DNA of 64,000 nt from Hyphomicrobium sp. MC1 (lineage in GTDB: Bacteria; Pseudomonadota; Alphaproteobacteria; Rhizobiales; Hyphomicrobiaceae), in the NCBI RefSeq assembly GCF_000253295.1, contig NC_015717.1, positions 434,001-498,000 on the forward strand, read 5' to 3'. This document shows, in pieces, positions 28,046 to 37,020 of this stretch. The translations under genes and the position numbers were made by a program. Each line of letters starts with the position of its first letter. The first letter of the stretch is position 1. A model generated the notes under the pieces. It worked only from the letters and a program-made list of their open reading frames with translations. It did no database searches and was not told where the DNA came from.

Positions 28046-29122
28046 TCAGGGAGTAATTGCAACTTTCAGGACCCCATCGCGCTGGTTAGCAAAGAGGTCG
28101 TAAGCTTCTTCGATTTGATCCAGCTTAAAGTGATGCGTGACGAGGCCGGAGAGATCCGCACGTCCTGAAGCCACCACTTCCAGCATGCGGCGCATTCGTT
28201 CTTTGCCACCAGGACAGAGCGATGTGCGGATAGATTTGTTACCGAGTCCGGCATCGAAGGCGACAAGAGGAATTTTGAGGTCCGATGAATAGACACCGAG
28301 GCTTGAGAGAATGCCGCCCGGACGCAACACCCGTAAAGCCGCTTCAAAGGTTGGCTGCGTTCCAAGCGCCTCTATCGCAACGTCGACGCCACGCCCATCG
28401 GTCAACCTCATGATTGCGTCGACTGGGTTTTCCTTCTTGAAATCGACCACAACGTCTGCGCCCATTCGCTTCGCCATCTCCATGCGTGCGGGGACGGTAT
28501 CGACGGCAATGATGCGTGTTGCGCCCATCAGCTTGGCCCCTGCCGTCGCGCAAAGCCCGATCGGTCCCTGAGCAAAGACGGCGACCGTATCGCCGATCTT
28601 GATTTCTCCCGTCTCTGCTCCAGCGAAACCTGTCGACATGATGTCAGGGCACATCAACACTTGCACATCTGTCACTCCGTCATCTATGGGCGCGAGGTTC
28701 GCCATAGCATCTGGGACGCGGACAAACTCGGCCTGACAGCCGTCGATCGTATTTCCGAACTTCCAACCGCCGATCGCTTTCCATCCATGCTTGGTGCCCG
28801 CGCCGTCTTGAGCTCCGCAGCCACATAGGCAGGCGTTACTCCAGCCCGACGGTGTGATCGCGCCGGCGATGACCCGTTGACCTTCTTTAAAGCCGGTCAC
28901 GCCGGATCCCAGCTTTTCGATGATCCCGACCGGCTCATGACCGATGGTCAATCCTTTTGCCACCGGGTACTCGCCCTTAAGGATGTGGACGTCTGTACCG
29001 CAGATGGTTGTCGTCGTTACGCGCACCAAAGCGTCTTGTGGACCGATGTCCGGGATCGGTTTGTCCTCAAGTACGATGCGGCCTTTCTCTGCGAAGATCG
29101 CTGCCTTCATTTTTGCTGCCAT
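28046..29122 (-). CDS. Zinc-dependent secondary alcohol dehydrogenase
   Basis: 358 residues, medium-chain dehydrogenase. Catalytic zinc ligands are expected in TTICGTDVH (Cys, about 41) and IGHEPVG (His-Glu, about 61-62), with Asp in MCPDIMSTGF as in bacterial secondary alcohol dehydrogenases of the Clostridium/Thermoanaerobacter type. The structural zinc Cys4 lobe is lacking: only SNACLCGCG is seen. The Rossmann motif is FAQGPIGLCATAGAKLMGA (in part GPIGLCATAG), with VDTVPAR pointing to NAD-type binding. Placed between acxC and the CoA-transferase, it most likely oxidises 2-propanol to acetone. Confidence 0.9.
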   Translation of the reverse strand: MAAKMKAAIFAEKGRIVLEDKPIPDIGPQDALVRVTTTTICGTDVHILKGEYPVAKGLTIGHEPVGIIEKLGSGVTGFKEGQRVIAGAITPSGWSNACLCGCGAQDGAGTKHGWKAIGGWKFGNTIDGCQAEFVRVPDAMANLAPIDDGVTDVQVLMCPDIMSTGFAGAETGEIKIGDTVAVFAQGPIGLCATAGAKLMGATRIIAVDTVPARMEMAKRMGADVVVDFKKENPVDAIMRLTDGRGVDVAIEALGTQPTFEAALRVLRPGGILSSLGVYSSDLKIPLVAFDAGLGNKSIRTSLCPGGKERMRRMLEVVASGRADLSGLVTHHFKLDQIEEAYDLFANQRDGVLKVAITP

Positions 29123-29189
29123 TATTGATTTCCCCTTATTGTTTTATTGGTTTTGCGTGGAGGGACGTTTTTTGAGGCTCGGTGCAGAA

Positions 29190-29699
29190 TCAAGCGGCAT
29201 CGGCGCGTTCTGGGATGGGAAGGCCAAGCCAGTCGCGGTAGAACGTATCGATATCGGGTTCGAAGTCGCGGATGATCGGATACCAGGGCGTAGGTGCCTC
29301 GACGTCATGGAGCGAGCCGCATTGAGGGCAGAAATACTCGCGGATGACTTGCCAAGTAGGTGTCGGAGCCATCAAGCGAGGATAGATCTCCTCCATCTTT
29401 TCGGGTGTGTCGCGCACGTTAATGAGAGCGTTGAGCTTCCAGTTTTCTCGCCAATCGCAGAAGTCGTGACCGCACTCACAGCGCACCGTCCATTGCTTGG
29501 TCCGCTTCTGCTGGACGATATGGAGCTTTGGGCCGAGCGGGAGGACGATCTTTTCCGACCAGGGTACTCTCTCTTGCAGGATTTCGATGTAGGTTTGGAA
29601 GCGCTCAGGATCCTTCGGGGTCGAGAGCATCTGGTGGAGGGTGTCGTGATCAATCTTTCCATCGATGAGATCGGCGATCTTACTGCGTGTATATTTCAT
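29190..29699 (-). CDS. acxC: Acetone carboxylase gamma subunit
   Basis: 169 residues, matching the roughly 20-kDa gamma subunit. A zinc-ribbon-like pair, CECGHDFCDW (about 82-91) and YFCPQCGSLHDVEA (about 135-148), is visible. Start ATG 29699 follows GGGAAGAAACAAC. The longer frame begins with a weak TTG. It follows acxB by 76 bases in the operon. With AcxA and AcxB it makes the ATP-dependent enzyme that converts acetone and bicarbonate into acetoacetate. Confidence 0.92.
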   Translation of the reverse strand: MKYTRSKIADLIDGKIDHDTLHQMLSTPKDPERFQTYIEILQERVPWSEKIVLPLGPKLHIVQQKRTKQWTVRCECGHDFCDWRENWKLNALINVRDTPEKMEEIYPRLMAPTPTWQVIREYFCPQCGSLHDVEAPTPWYPIIRDFEPDIDTFYRDWLGLPIPERADAA

Positions 29700-29775
29700 G
29701 TTGTTTCTTCCCAAACGAATTTTCTACGAATGGCGCGACTGCGGACGATTGCATCCGAAGCTGCTCACGTGGCGA

Positions 29776-32103
29776 TCATTCCTCGACAAACTGGACGGTC
29801 TTGACGTCGGGCAGCTCGGAAAGATCCATCGAGTAGCGCGAGCCATAGGAAGGAATTCCGAGTTCTTCCTCGCTAATCGTCCAACTCTCGGGCAGATCCC
29901 AGAACGCGCGAAATTCCTTTTCGAAGCGCGGTCCGAGCTTGAACGATGCAGCGAACATCTGCTGCACCTGGGTGGCCGCGGTCTTGGCTAGGATGTTTTC
30001 TCGTTCCTTCATCCTCCATTCCTGGGCGGGAATAGCTGTAGCGATACGCGATTTGAGGATGGTTTTGCGTTCCGCCTCTGTGGCTTCTCTGTCGACAGTG
30101 AGGCCATCTCCGCCCTGTTTCAACACGACGCCATAAACTTGCTTGGCAAAGCGCTCGAGAACGTAGCCGCCGTTCACGTCGTCGGCCACGGACTGGGGAT
30201 CGCGATCTAGCGGGTCACCAAAACCGGGCCCACCCCGCATGTAATTGAGATAGAGGTCATAGTCGGAGAACATCTCCTCCGTGGTGATGGCTTGCTTGTC
30301 GCGCTTGATCACAGCGCCATGCAAAAGATCATCCCATGTTGGATTTTGCGGATCGGTATCGCCGCCCAGCGGGATATCCTGTCCGTTTTCTATGAGGGAT
30401 TTGAGACCTGTCTGGTGCGCGGCGAACCTGTAACCCGACGCCGCGGGATAGCCGCCCATCAGTCCCCAGTCCGAAGAGACATGGCCATTGCCCATGAAGA
30501 ACATGGTCCAATCCTTGGCATTCCAGACCATGCGGAGGCTCTCGAAACCGCAGCCGCCGCGATACTTGCCAGATCCACCCGAGGAAGCCTTGATCTGGCG
30601 ACCGAGATAGATAAGTGGCTCGGCAAGTTCCCAGATTTCCATGTCGCCCATGTCGCCTTCCGGGTTCCAAATGGCCGCTGCATGTGAAAGTCCGTCGCCG
30701 ACAGCTGTTGCCCCAGTGCCGTTTGCTGCGCATTCAAATGAGTTTACGGCGTGGATCTCGTCGTATTGATTGAAACCTCCGCCTTGCAGCCAGTTCGAGG
30801 TGTTGGCGTTTCCCGCATTCACCTCTTCCAGGTAGCCTCGGCCAAAATAGGAACGTGATAGTCCCCGCCATAACGCCGTCCAGGCCGAGACGAGGAAGTG
30901 CCACGAATACGAGAAAGCCACGCGGCGATCGTCAGGGTTCATCCAGGTGCCTTTAGGCAAACGAAACTCGGTGCCATAGGCCGCCCCATCATTAATCATC
31001 TCAGAGGGGATGAGCGTCTGAGTCATCATCACCCATATGCCGGACGTGAAGCTCACCTGATGGGCATTGTATGTGTGCCAACCCCAGCGACTTGCGCCTT
31101 CGAAATCGAGACGCCAAGTGCCGTCGCCGCGAATGGTGATCTCGGAGGGCGCATGCATAATGGTGTCGACTTTGGCGAAGTCCGAAGGAACACGCACGTC
31201 TTCGTGATTATATGGCACGTCGACGAAACCGACTTGGCGGTACTTGCCGGGAATGGTCATGGCCTTGATGCGATTCTGCAGACCGAGCCGCCCGTGCTCC
31301 ACTGCCTCGTAGGCAAATTTCCAATATGCTTCGATGCCCTCGTCTGCGATCACCTCCTCAACCAGCTTACGGATCATATGGCAGCCGGCGATGCGCGTAC
31401 GCTCGTCAAGCATCCAGTAACGCGTCGTCCGCACCATGCGCTGGCTTTCATGCAGCCAATCTCGAAAGAGCGTGTCGTTCTCGCCGATCTTACGGCACGT
31501 TATCGAATAGCCGTCGCCGAAGCGCTGTACTTGGCCCGTCGCCATTGAGCCCGGTCCAACCGCGCCAGTGTCGATCACATGGGTGACACCGCCGACCCAA
31601 CCGATCAGTTCTCGCTCCCAGAAGATCGGCACGATGGTATGGATGTCGCAAGGGTGCACGTTTCCGATGAGCGAGTCGTTGTTACAGAAGATATCCTTGT
31701 CGTTGACGCCGGGATTGCTCTCCCAATCGTTCTCGATCATGTATTTGATCGCCGCGCCCATCGTGCCGACATGAATGATGATGCCGGTGGAGGTCAGAAT
31801 GGAATCTCCAGCGGCATTATAGAGAGTGAAGCAAAGCTCACCTTCCTGCTCGACGATCGGAGACGCTGCGATTTTCTTTGCAGTCTCGCGAGCATCGACG
31901 ACACCAGCACGCAGGCGTGAAAAAAGCTTGTTGTAGAGAATGGGCTCTCTATCGCGTAGCTCCATCGTCTTCAGACCCGCATAATGCTTGCTTGAATGGG
32001 TCGCAGACATTATGCGGTCGCGGTGCTGTTTCAGTGTCTCGCCGCCGCGAACAATGCCCCGTGCGGCTCCTTCCAGAGTCGTTTTTTTCAGGTTGATGTT
32101 CAT
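29776..32103 (-). CDS. acxB: Acetone carboxylase alpha subunit (HyuB family)
   Basis: 775 residues, near the expected 85 kDa. Hydantoinase-B/oxoprolinase-type fold with the metal site suggested by NDSLIGNVHPCDIHTIVPIF (in part GNVHPCDIH). The family feature SSGGSGKYRGGCGFESLRM (in part GGSGKYRGG) is near residue 517, and GGPGFGDPLDRDP near 630. AcxB and AcxC have the paired lengths of Xanthobacter acetone carboxylase. A 3-subunit arrangement separates it from acetophenone carboxylase and from hydantoinase, neither of which has this gamma subunit. Confidence 0.93.
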   Translation of the reverse strand: MNINLKKTTLEGAARGIVRGGETLKQHRDRIMSATHSSKHYAGLKTMELRDREPILYNKLFSRLRAGVVDARETAKKIAASPIVEQEGELCFTLYNAAGDSILTSTGIIIHVGTMGAAIKYMIENDWESNPGVNDKDIFCNNDSLIGNVHPCDIHTIVPIFWERELIGWVGGVTHVIDTGAVGPGSMATGQVQRFGDGYSITCRKIGENDTLFRDWLHESQRMVRTTRYWMLDERTRIAGCHMIRKLVEEVIADEGIEAYWKFAYEAVEHGRLGLQNRIKAMTIPGKYRQVGFVDVPYNHEDVRVPSDFAKVDTIMHAPSEITIRGDGTWRLDFEGASRWGWHTYNAHQVSFTSGIWVMMTQTLIPSEMINDGAAYGTEFRLPKGTWMNPDDRRVAFSYSWHFLVSAWTALWRGLSRSYFGRGYLEEVNAGNANTSNWLQGGGFNQYDEIHAVNSFECAANGTGATAVGDGLSHAAAIWNPEGDMGDMEIWELAEPLIYLGRQIKASSGGSGKYRGGCGFESLRMVWNAKDWTMFFMGNGHVSSDWGLMGGYPAASGYRFAAHQTGLKSLIENGQDIPLGGDTDPQNPTWDDLLHGAVIKRDKQAITTEEMFSDYDLYLNYMRGGPGFGDPLDRDPQSVADDVNGGYVLERFAKQVYGVVLKQGGDGLTVDREATEAERKTILKSRIATAIPAQEWRMKERENILAKTAATQVQQMFAASFKLGPRFEKEFRAFWDLPESWTISEEELGIPSYGSRYSMDLSELPDVKTVQFVEE

Positions 32104-32138
32104 CGCTGTTTCCTTTGAATTTTTGAATATTTAAGTCC

Positions 32139-32160
32139 CGACGGGCGGAGGATCCCGTCG
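32139..32160. repeat. Inverted repeat between acxA and acxB
   Basis: CGACGGG (32139-32145) and CCCGTCG (32154-32160) form a 7-bp stem with an 8-base loop in the 72-base spacer between two subunit genes. It may protect or balance the mRNA halves; no T run follows on the transcribed strand close enough for an intrinsic terminator. Confidence 0.4.
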
Positions 32161-32175
32161 AGACCAAGCGGCCAA

Positions 32176-34329
32176 TCAGACTTCTTTCAGGTGGAACAGA
32201 CGATGGCCGTCGAGCCATGTTTCAAAACCGTCTGGGACAACAAACGTCGTTGCGTCCGATTCAATGATAGCGGGGCCTCTCACGCGGTTGCCCGGGCGAA
32301 GTGCCTCCATCCTGTAGAGCTGCGCATTGACCCAACGCTTTTTGCGATAGAACTTTCGCGTGCCGAGTTTTGCTACTTCGGGCGGCGTCTCGGTCTGAAG
32401 ATCTTCCTTGGGGATCTTAGGCTTCTTGATCGGCACCGTGCCGCGCATTAGGGCGCCGGTAACCGAATAGCCGAGTTCAGGTGAGCGCGCGCTTTCGGCA
32501 TAAACTCTGCCGTAGGTGATGTTGTAGGCATCGACCATCCTGTCCCAGTCATCGGTCGTGGCGGCCGATTTGATCGGACTTTCGATTTCAAGGTCGTTGA
32601 GCTGACCTCGATATTGCATGCGATAACCGGGCTGGAGAACGACTTTATCTGCCTCGTAGCCGTTCAGTTTGAACTCCTCCAGGACGTTGCGTGTAAGTTC
32701 CTCCCAAGCCGACTGCAGAACGTTAGCAGCCGCAGCTTTTTTCTCATCGGAAGCGTCCGGGGCGATGTTGATGTCGAGCGATTTGTCGTAGCGATATTCG
32801 AAGTCAGCCGCGGCGCAGCCAAAGGCTGAAAATCCGGCCGCCCAAGCCGGTACGATGACATCCTCGAAGCCCAGTCCTTCCGTGTATCCGTAAGTGTGGA
32901 CCGGACCTGCACCGCCATAGGAAAAGCAGACGAAGCTCGTTGGCGAATAACCCTTGCCGGAGATCATTGAGCGCAGATAATCGCGCAGATCAGAATCCAA
33001 CAGTTCAATCACGCCCGCAGCGGCATCCTCCACCGAAAGACCAAGTGGATCGGCGATCTGCTTTTTGATGGCCTCCACCGAGCGCTGACGGTCGAGTTTT
33101 ATCGCGCCGCCGAGGAAGTTGTCTGGGTTGAGATAGCCGAGCACCATATGACAGTCAGAAACGGTGACGGTGTCTATGCCGCTATCGGCCCAACAAACGC
33201 CAACGCGATAACCTGCGGAGTCCGGTCCGAGCTTGATCGCTTTCGTGTAGGGGTCGAGGCGAACGAATGAGCCTGCGCCGGCACCGATCGAATCCATGGC
33301 AACGAGCGGCAGTGAAAGGACGAGCCGTGCCATGTCCGGATCATTTTTTATCGTCAATTCGCCTTGCGTAATGAGCGCGACGTCGAATGAGGTGCCTCCG
33401 ATGTCGGAACAGGCGATGTTGTGATAGCCGAGAACTTCGCCCAGGTATTTGGCGCCGATGACACCGCCGATGGGTCCCGAAACGATTGTCCGCGCGAGTT
33501 CCTTGGCCTTCCACGATATTGTCCCGCCATGGGTGGCCATGACGCGGAAATCAAATTTTGTGCCCCGCTCTTTAAAGGCATCTGAGATTTTCTTGAGTGT
33601 CTGGCGGGAGGGTTCGGCCGCATAGCCTTCGAGGATCGTCGTGTTGGTTCGGTGTGTCTCCTTGCGTACGGGATAGTAATCCGCCGATGCAAAGACCGGG
33701 ATCTTCTTGCCGCTCCTCTCAATCTCCTCAAGGACGATGTCGCGTACGCGTCGCTCATTCGATGAATTTTTGTAGGAGTGCATCAGGCTGATGACGATGC
33801 CTTCGACATCAAGATCAATCAAATCACGAGCCGCATGACGTGCAGTCTCCTCGCGCAGAGGAATGACCACATTTCCTGACATGTCGACGCGTTCGACCAC
33901 GCCGCGTGTGAGACGGCGTGGCACGAGCGGTGGATCATAGCGATGTGTGTTGAGGTGGATGCGGTCTTCGTAAGCATAACCGAGATAGCACTGGATGGCT
34001 CGGCCCATACGGTGGAAGTCTTCCAAGCCGCGATTAACGATCAGCCCACATTTTAGGCCCTTACGCTGTACGACGCGGTTGAGCATCGCCGTGCCGGAAT
34101 AGACACCGGTCTGAAGCTGCTTCAGCGCTGAATCGAGCGGCATTCCCCACGCGCCTAATCCATCCTCGCTCGAAGCGATAAGGCCGAGTGATTCATTTTG
34201 AGGTGTACTCTGCGCTTTTCCGACGACGAACTCGCCATCCGAATCAACGAAGAAGGTGTCGGTCATCGTGCCGCCGGCGTCGATTCCGAGCACTTGAACA
34301 TTTCTGGTTTCTCTGGCTTGGCCGTCCAC
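32176..34329 (-). CDS. acxA: Acetone carboxylase beta subunit (HyuA family)
   Basis: 717 residues, the known beta-subunit size. The hydantoinase-A/actin-like ATPase fold has VLGIDAGGTMTDTFFVD (in part GIDAGGTMTD, about 15-24), a second phosphate loop SDIGGTSFDVALI (about 316-328) and FSYGGAGPVHTYGY (about 470). ATP is hydrolysed to AMP here to phosphorylate acetone and bicarbonate. The start is GTG 34329, preceded by a perfect AGGAGG. It lies 43 bases after the start expected from the sigma-54 promoter. Confidence 0.93.
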   Translation of the reverse strand: MDGQARETRNVQVLGIDAGGTMTDTFFVDSDGEFVVGKAQSTPQNESLGLIASSEDGLGAWGMPLDSALKQLQTGVYSGTAMLNRVVQRKGLKCGLIVNRGLEDFHRMGRAIQCYLGYAYEDRIHLNTHRYDPPLVPRRLTRGVVERVDMSGNVVIPLREETARHAARDLIDLDVEGIVISLMHSYKNSSNERRVRDIVLEEIERSGKKIPVFASADYYPVRKETHRTNTTILEGYAAEPSRQTLKKISDAFKERGTKFDFRVMATHGGTISWKAKELARTIVSGPIGGVIGAKYLGEVLGYHNIACSDIGGTSFDVALITQGELTIKNDPDMARLVLSLPLVAMDSIGAGAGSFVRLDPYTKAIKLGPDSAGYRVGVCWADSGIDTVTVSDCHMVLGYLNPDNFLGGAIKLDRQRSVEAIKKQIADPLGLSVEDAAAGVIELLDSDLRDYLRSMISGKGYSPTSFVCFSYGGAGPVHTYGYTEGLGFEDVIVPAWAAGFSAFGCAAADFEYRYDKSLDINIAPDASDEKKAAAANVLQSAWEELTRNVLEEFKLNGYEADKVVLQPGYRMQYRGQLNDLEIESPIKSAATTDDWDRMVDAYNITYGRVYAESARSPELGYSVTGALMRGTVPIKKPKIPKEDLQTETPPEVAKLGTRKFYRKKRWVNAQLYRMEALRPGNRVRGPAIIESDATTFVVPDGFETWLDGHRLFHLKEV

Positions 34330-34382
34330 GTTTATCCTCCTGCTGCACGGTCAGCGTCTTTCGCGCCGAACACTTCAGATCT

Positions 34383-34398
34383 CGCAGGAGATGTGCCA
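34383..34398 (-). promoter_or_regulatory. Sigma-54 promoter of the acetone carboxylase operon
   Basis: Minus-strand TGGCACA-N4-CTGCG has the conserved GG and GC at -24/-12 spacing, with a predicted start near 34372. AcxR, the adjacent upstream gene, is a sigma-54 activator, so the pair is consistent with acetone-inducible control. Confidence 0.7.
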
Positions 34399-34528
34399 AC
34401 ATGGACCGTTGAGAGCGCCATTCAAGCGCTTCAATCGCTTACCGCTTTTGCTCAGTGGATTTTTGCGTTTGCTAACGCTTGCGACTCGGACAGTCGATCA
34501 ACAAGGACCGTCCGAACGGCATACAGCC

Positions 34529-36466
34529 TTACGCTTTTGACGGACGATTTGCGCCGTATTGCTGAAGGCGGACATAGAGTGTCGAACGTGCGATGCCGAG
34601 GCGGCGTGCGGCTTCCGTAAGATTGCCGTTGCAGGCCTCCACCTGGGCGATAATTGCGGAGCGTTCCTGCGCCTTGAGATCGCCGGAGTGACGTTCGACC
34701 GGAGCGATGGCGGGAGCGATCTTGGCGCTATCACCCCCCAGCGGCTGCGTTGACACGAGGAGCTCCGGCGGAATATTTCCGACGTCAATAACGTCGCCAT
34801 CGCTCAATGCGACCATGCTCTCTATCACATTGCGCAATTCGCGAACGTTTCCTGGCCAAAGGTACTTGGCCAGAATTTCAAGTGCGTCGTTTGAGATGGA
34901 AATTGGTCCGCATTTCTGGCGTTTAGCCGTCACCGCAACGAAATGCATGGCGAGTTGCGCTACATCTTCTTGGCGTTCGCGCAATGGTGGGACGCGGATG
35001 CGTGTTGCTGCTATGCGGTAGTACAGGTCGCGCCGAAATCGACCTGCTTCCACCTCGCTGACCAGATCGCGGTTTGTCATGGATACGAGCCGGAAATTGA
35101 CTCGTCGGCCTTCGTGGTCGCCGACACGATAGACGACGCCATCCTCGAGAACGCGCAAAAGATAGGATTGCAGGTCGAGCGGCATCTCGCCAATTTCGTC
35201 GAGACAGAGCACGCCGCCGTCTGCCATCTCGATCTTGCCCGGCCGGCCGCGATCGTCCGCGCCGGTGAATGCGCCTTTGGCGTAGCCGAACAGTTCGCTG
35301 GCGATGAGATCGCGGGCCATCCCGCCACAGTTGACGGGTACGAGCGGCCCATCCATGGCGAAACTCGCGCTTTTGATTGCGCGCGCGAAGAGCTCCTTGC
35401 CGACACCGGTCTCGCCCTCGATAAGAATAGGGAGCGGACTCGCGGCAAGCTTTCGTGCTCGCGCGCACACAGTCCGCATGACTTCGCTGCTGCCAACAAT
35501 CTCGTCGAAGGCCACCGTAGTCTCGACGGCCGCTCGAACAGACGATGACGCCTTATGCGCTCGCGGCTGGGGTATGACGACCAGACAACCGATCGCTTCG
35601 CCCTCCGAATGTACGATCTCGATACGTGCATTGGGAAAACGCCGACGGCAATTCTCCTCCCAAGCCGCAGGAGTGGCACCGCCAATTATCTTGCCAAACT
35701 CTTGAGCCGCGGCTTTATCGTCGAGCTTTTGTATGGCTTTCTCGGTTGCGTGCACGACAGCCCCGCGGCGGTCGACCAACAGGATATCGTCCGACAGCCA
35801 AATCGATCGTTTGGCGACAAAGCGTCTAAGCAACGCTTCATGTTCCAACTTGGCGGCACGTCCAAGTGAAGCCTCGATCTCCTGGCCTATACTCACGGCG
35901 AGCGCAAGACTTTGCGGATTGTAGGACGCCGCGGGACCGGAAATGTCCACGATCCCCAGCAACTCCCCATCGACGGGATGACAGATTGGTTTGGCGGCGC
36001 ATGTCCAACGTTGAACATCCGCGCAGAAATGCTCGGCTCCGCAAATCTGTATCGGACGTCGTTCCGCAAGCGCTGTGCCAATGGCGTTGGTACCGATAAC
36101 ACCTTCGGCCCATCGCCCGCCGATTTGCAGATGATTGCGCCGGCCTTCGTCAACGACGCGAGGATCGCCTGCTGTTTCGACGATGAAGCCGCTTGCGTCC
36201 GTCAGGACCATCATCGACCTTGCATCGCTGAGAAATTCCGACGATCGTTCCAGTGCCGGGCGCGCAACTCTCAGCAGCTCGGCAATCTTTGATCTGCGCA
36301 AAAAGATCTCAGGTTCCCCCGCGAGCGGTGCTTCCTTCCAACCCGCTCCCACGCCGAAATTTCGAGATCGTTCCCAGGATGTCGCCACGGCCAGCGGAAA
36401 CGCATGCGGAGTCCGCCCATTCTTCAGGAATGCTTCCCACGCCAAGCGAATGTCGCGCTGATGCAT
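34529..36466 (-). CDS. acxR: Sigma-54 dependent activator AcxR (AcoR-like)
   Basis: 645 residues. A GAF-type sensor region (about 60-230, with EGVIGTNAIGTALAE) is followed by a PAS-like section, the AAA+ domain with GETGVGKE and the sigma-54 loop GAFTGA (about 340-540) and a Fis-type helix-turn-helix (LTEAARRLGIARSTLYVRL). There is no receiver domain, so it should respond directly to a small ligand, such as acetone or an alcohol. Start MHQRDIRLAW at 36466 follows GGGAGGCGTGAGGTC. The gap after it carries the sigma-54 promoter of the acx operon. Confidence 0.92.
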   Translation of the reverse strand: MHQRDIRLAWEAFLKNGRTPHAFPLAVATSWERSRNFGVGAGWKEAPLAGEPEIFLRRSKIAELLRVARPALERSSEFLSDARSMMVLTDASGFIVETAGDPRVVDEGRRNHLQIGGRWAEGVIGTNAIGTALAERRPIQICGAEHFCADVQRWTCAAKPICHPVDGELLGIVDISGPAASYNPQSLALAVSIGQEIEASLGRAAKLEHEALLRRFVAKRSIWLSDDILLVDRRGAVVHATEKAIQKLDDKAAAQEFGKIIGGATPAAWEENCRRRFPNARIEIVHSEGEAIGCLVVIPQPRAHKASSSVRAAVETTVAFDEIVGSSEVMRTVCARARKLAASPLPILIEGETGVGKELFARAIKSASFAMDGPLVPVNCGGMARDLIASELFGYAKGAFTGADDRGRPGKIEMADGGVLCLDEIGEMPLDLQSYLLRVLEDGVVYRVGDHEGRRVNFRLVSMTNRDLVSEVEAGRFRRDLYYRIAATRIRVPPLRERQEDVAQLAMHFVAVTAKRQKCGPISISNDALEILAKYLWPGNVRELRNVIESMVALSDGDVIDVGNIPPELLVSTQPLGGDSAKIAPAIAPVERHSGDLKAQERSAIIAQVEACNGNLTEAARRLGIARSTLYVRLQQYGANRPSKA

Positions 36467-37020
36467 GACCTCACGCCTCCCAAGCCATGACAATCGCCCC
36501 TTAGCGAGCTAGTCACGAACCACCGAGGACGCGGAAGCGTCGCGCACGCGGCGCAGCAACTTACCGACGCCGTCGCGTTTCGGTGCATTTCCTCCCGCGG
36601 ATTTCTCCGATCCGCATCGCTAAAACTTAAAGCGCTTGCATACGAGTTGACAAGCGTAGGGTGCGGTGTCCGAACGCGGCAACCTCCCGGCGGAAACCTA
36701 AGCTTCAAGAGGGGCTTAGGAATTTGACCAAACAGGAGGAGCTGAGGATGTGCTCGGCAGAATAATGACCTAGGCGGCAAATGACGCTTGGAATGGCTAA
36801 CAAGAAATTGGCCGCATCAGGACTATCCGTGTGCCATTAGACAAGCACCGCAAACAAGATCGCCCTCTTTCCTATATCTCGCCCACAAGTTCCAAGGGCG
36901 CCGGCCTTCCGGTCCTTACTGCTTTCTCTTGCGTCAAACCGGGCAATATGCCCGCCGAGCGGCTGCTCCCTTCATTTTTACATGCAGATGGTGCACGTTG
37001 CCAAAAAACGGGAAGAGACT
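36467..37020. other. Intergenic region between divergent acxR and the NarX-like kinase
   Basis: About 550 bases with no ORF I trust. It includes CCTAAGC/GCTTAGG (36697-36703 and 36714-36720), a 7-bp inverted repeat, then AGGAGG at about 36738 followed by a five-codon ORF (MCSAE) near 36748. The latter could be a leader peptide, but there is no downstream reading frame on this strand to control until 37021. It presumably holds both divergent promoters. Confidence 0.4.

Noticed and set aside
29776..34329. Hydantoinase/5-oxoprolinase annotation of the two large subunits
   Set aside because: The third small zinc-ribbon subunit, the AcxR-type activator, the secondary alcohol dehydrogenase and the CoA-transferase all point to acetone carboxylase.
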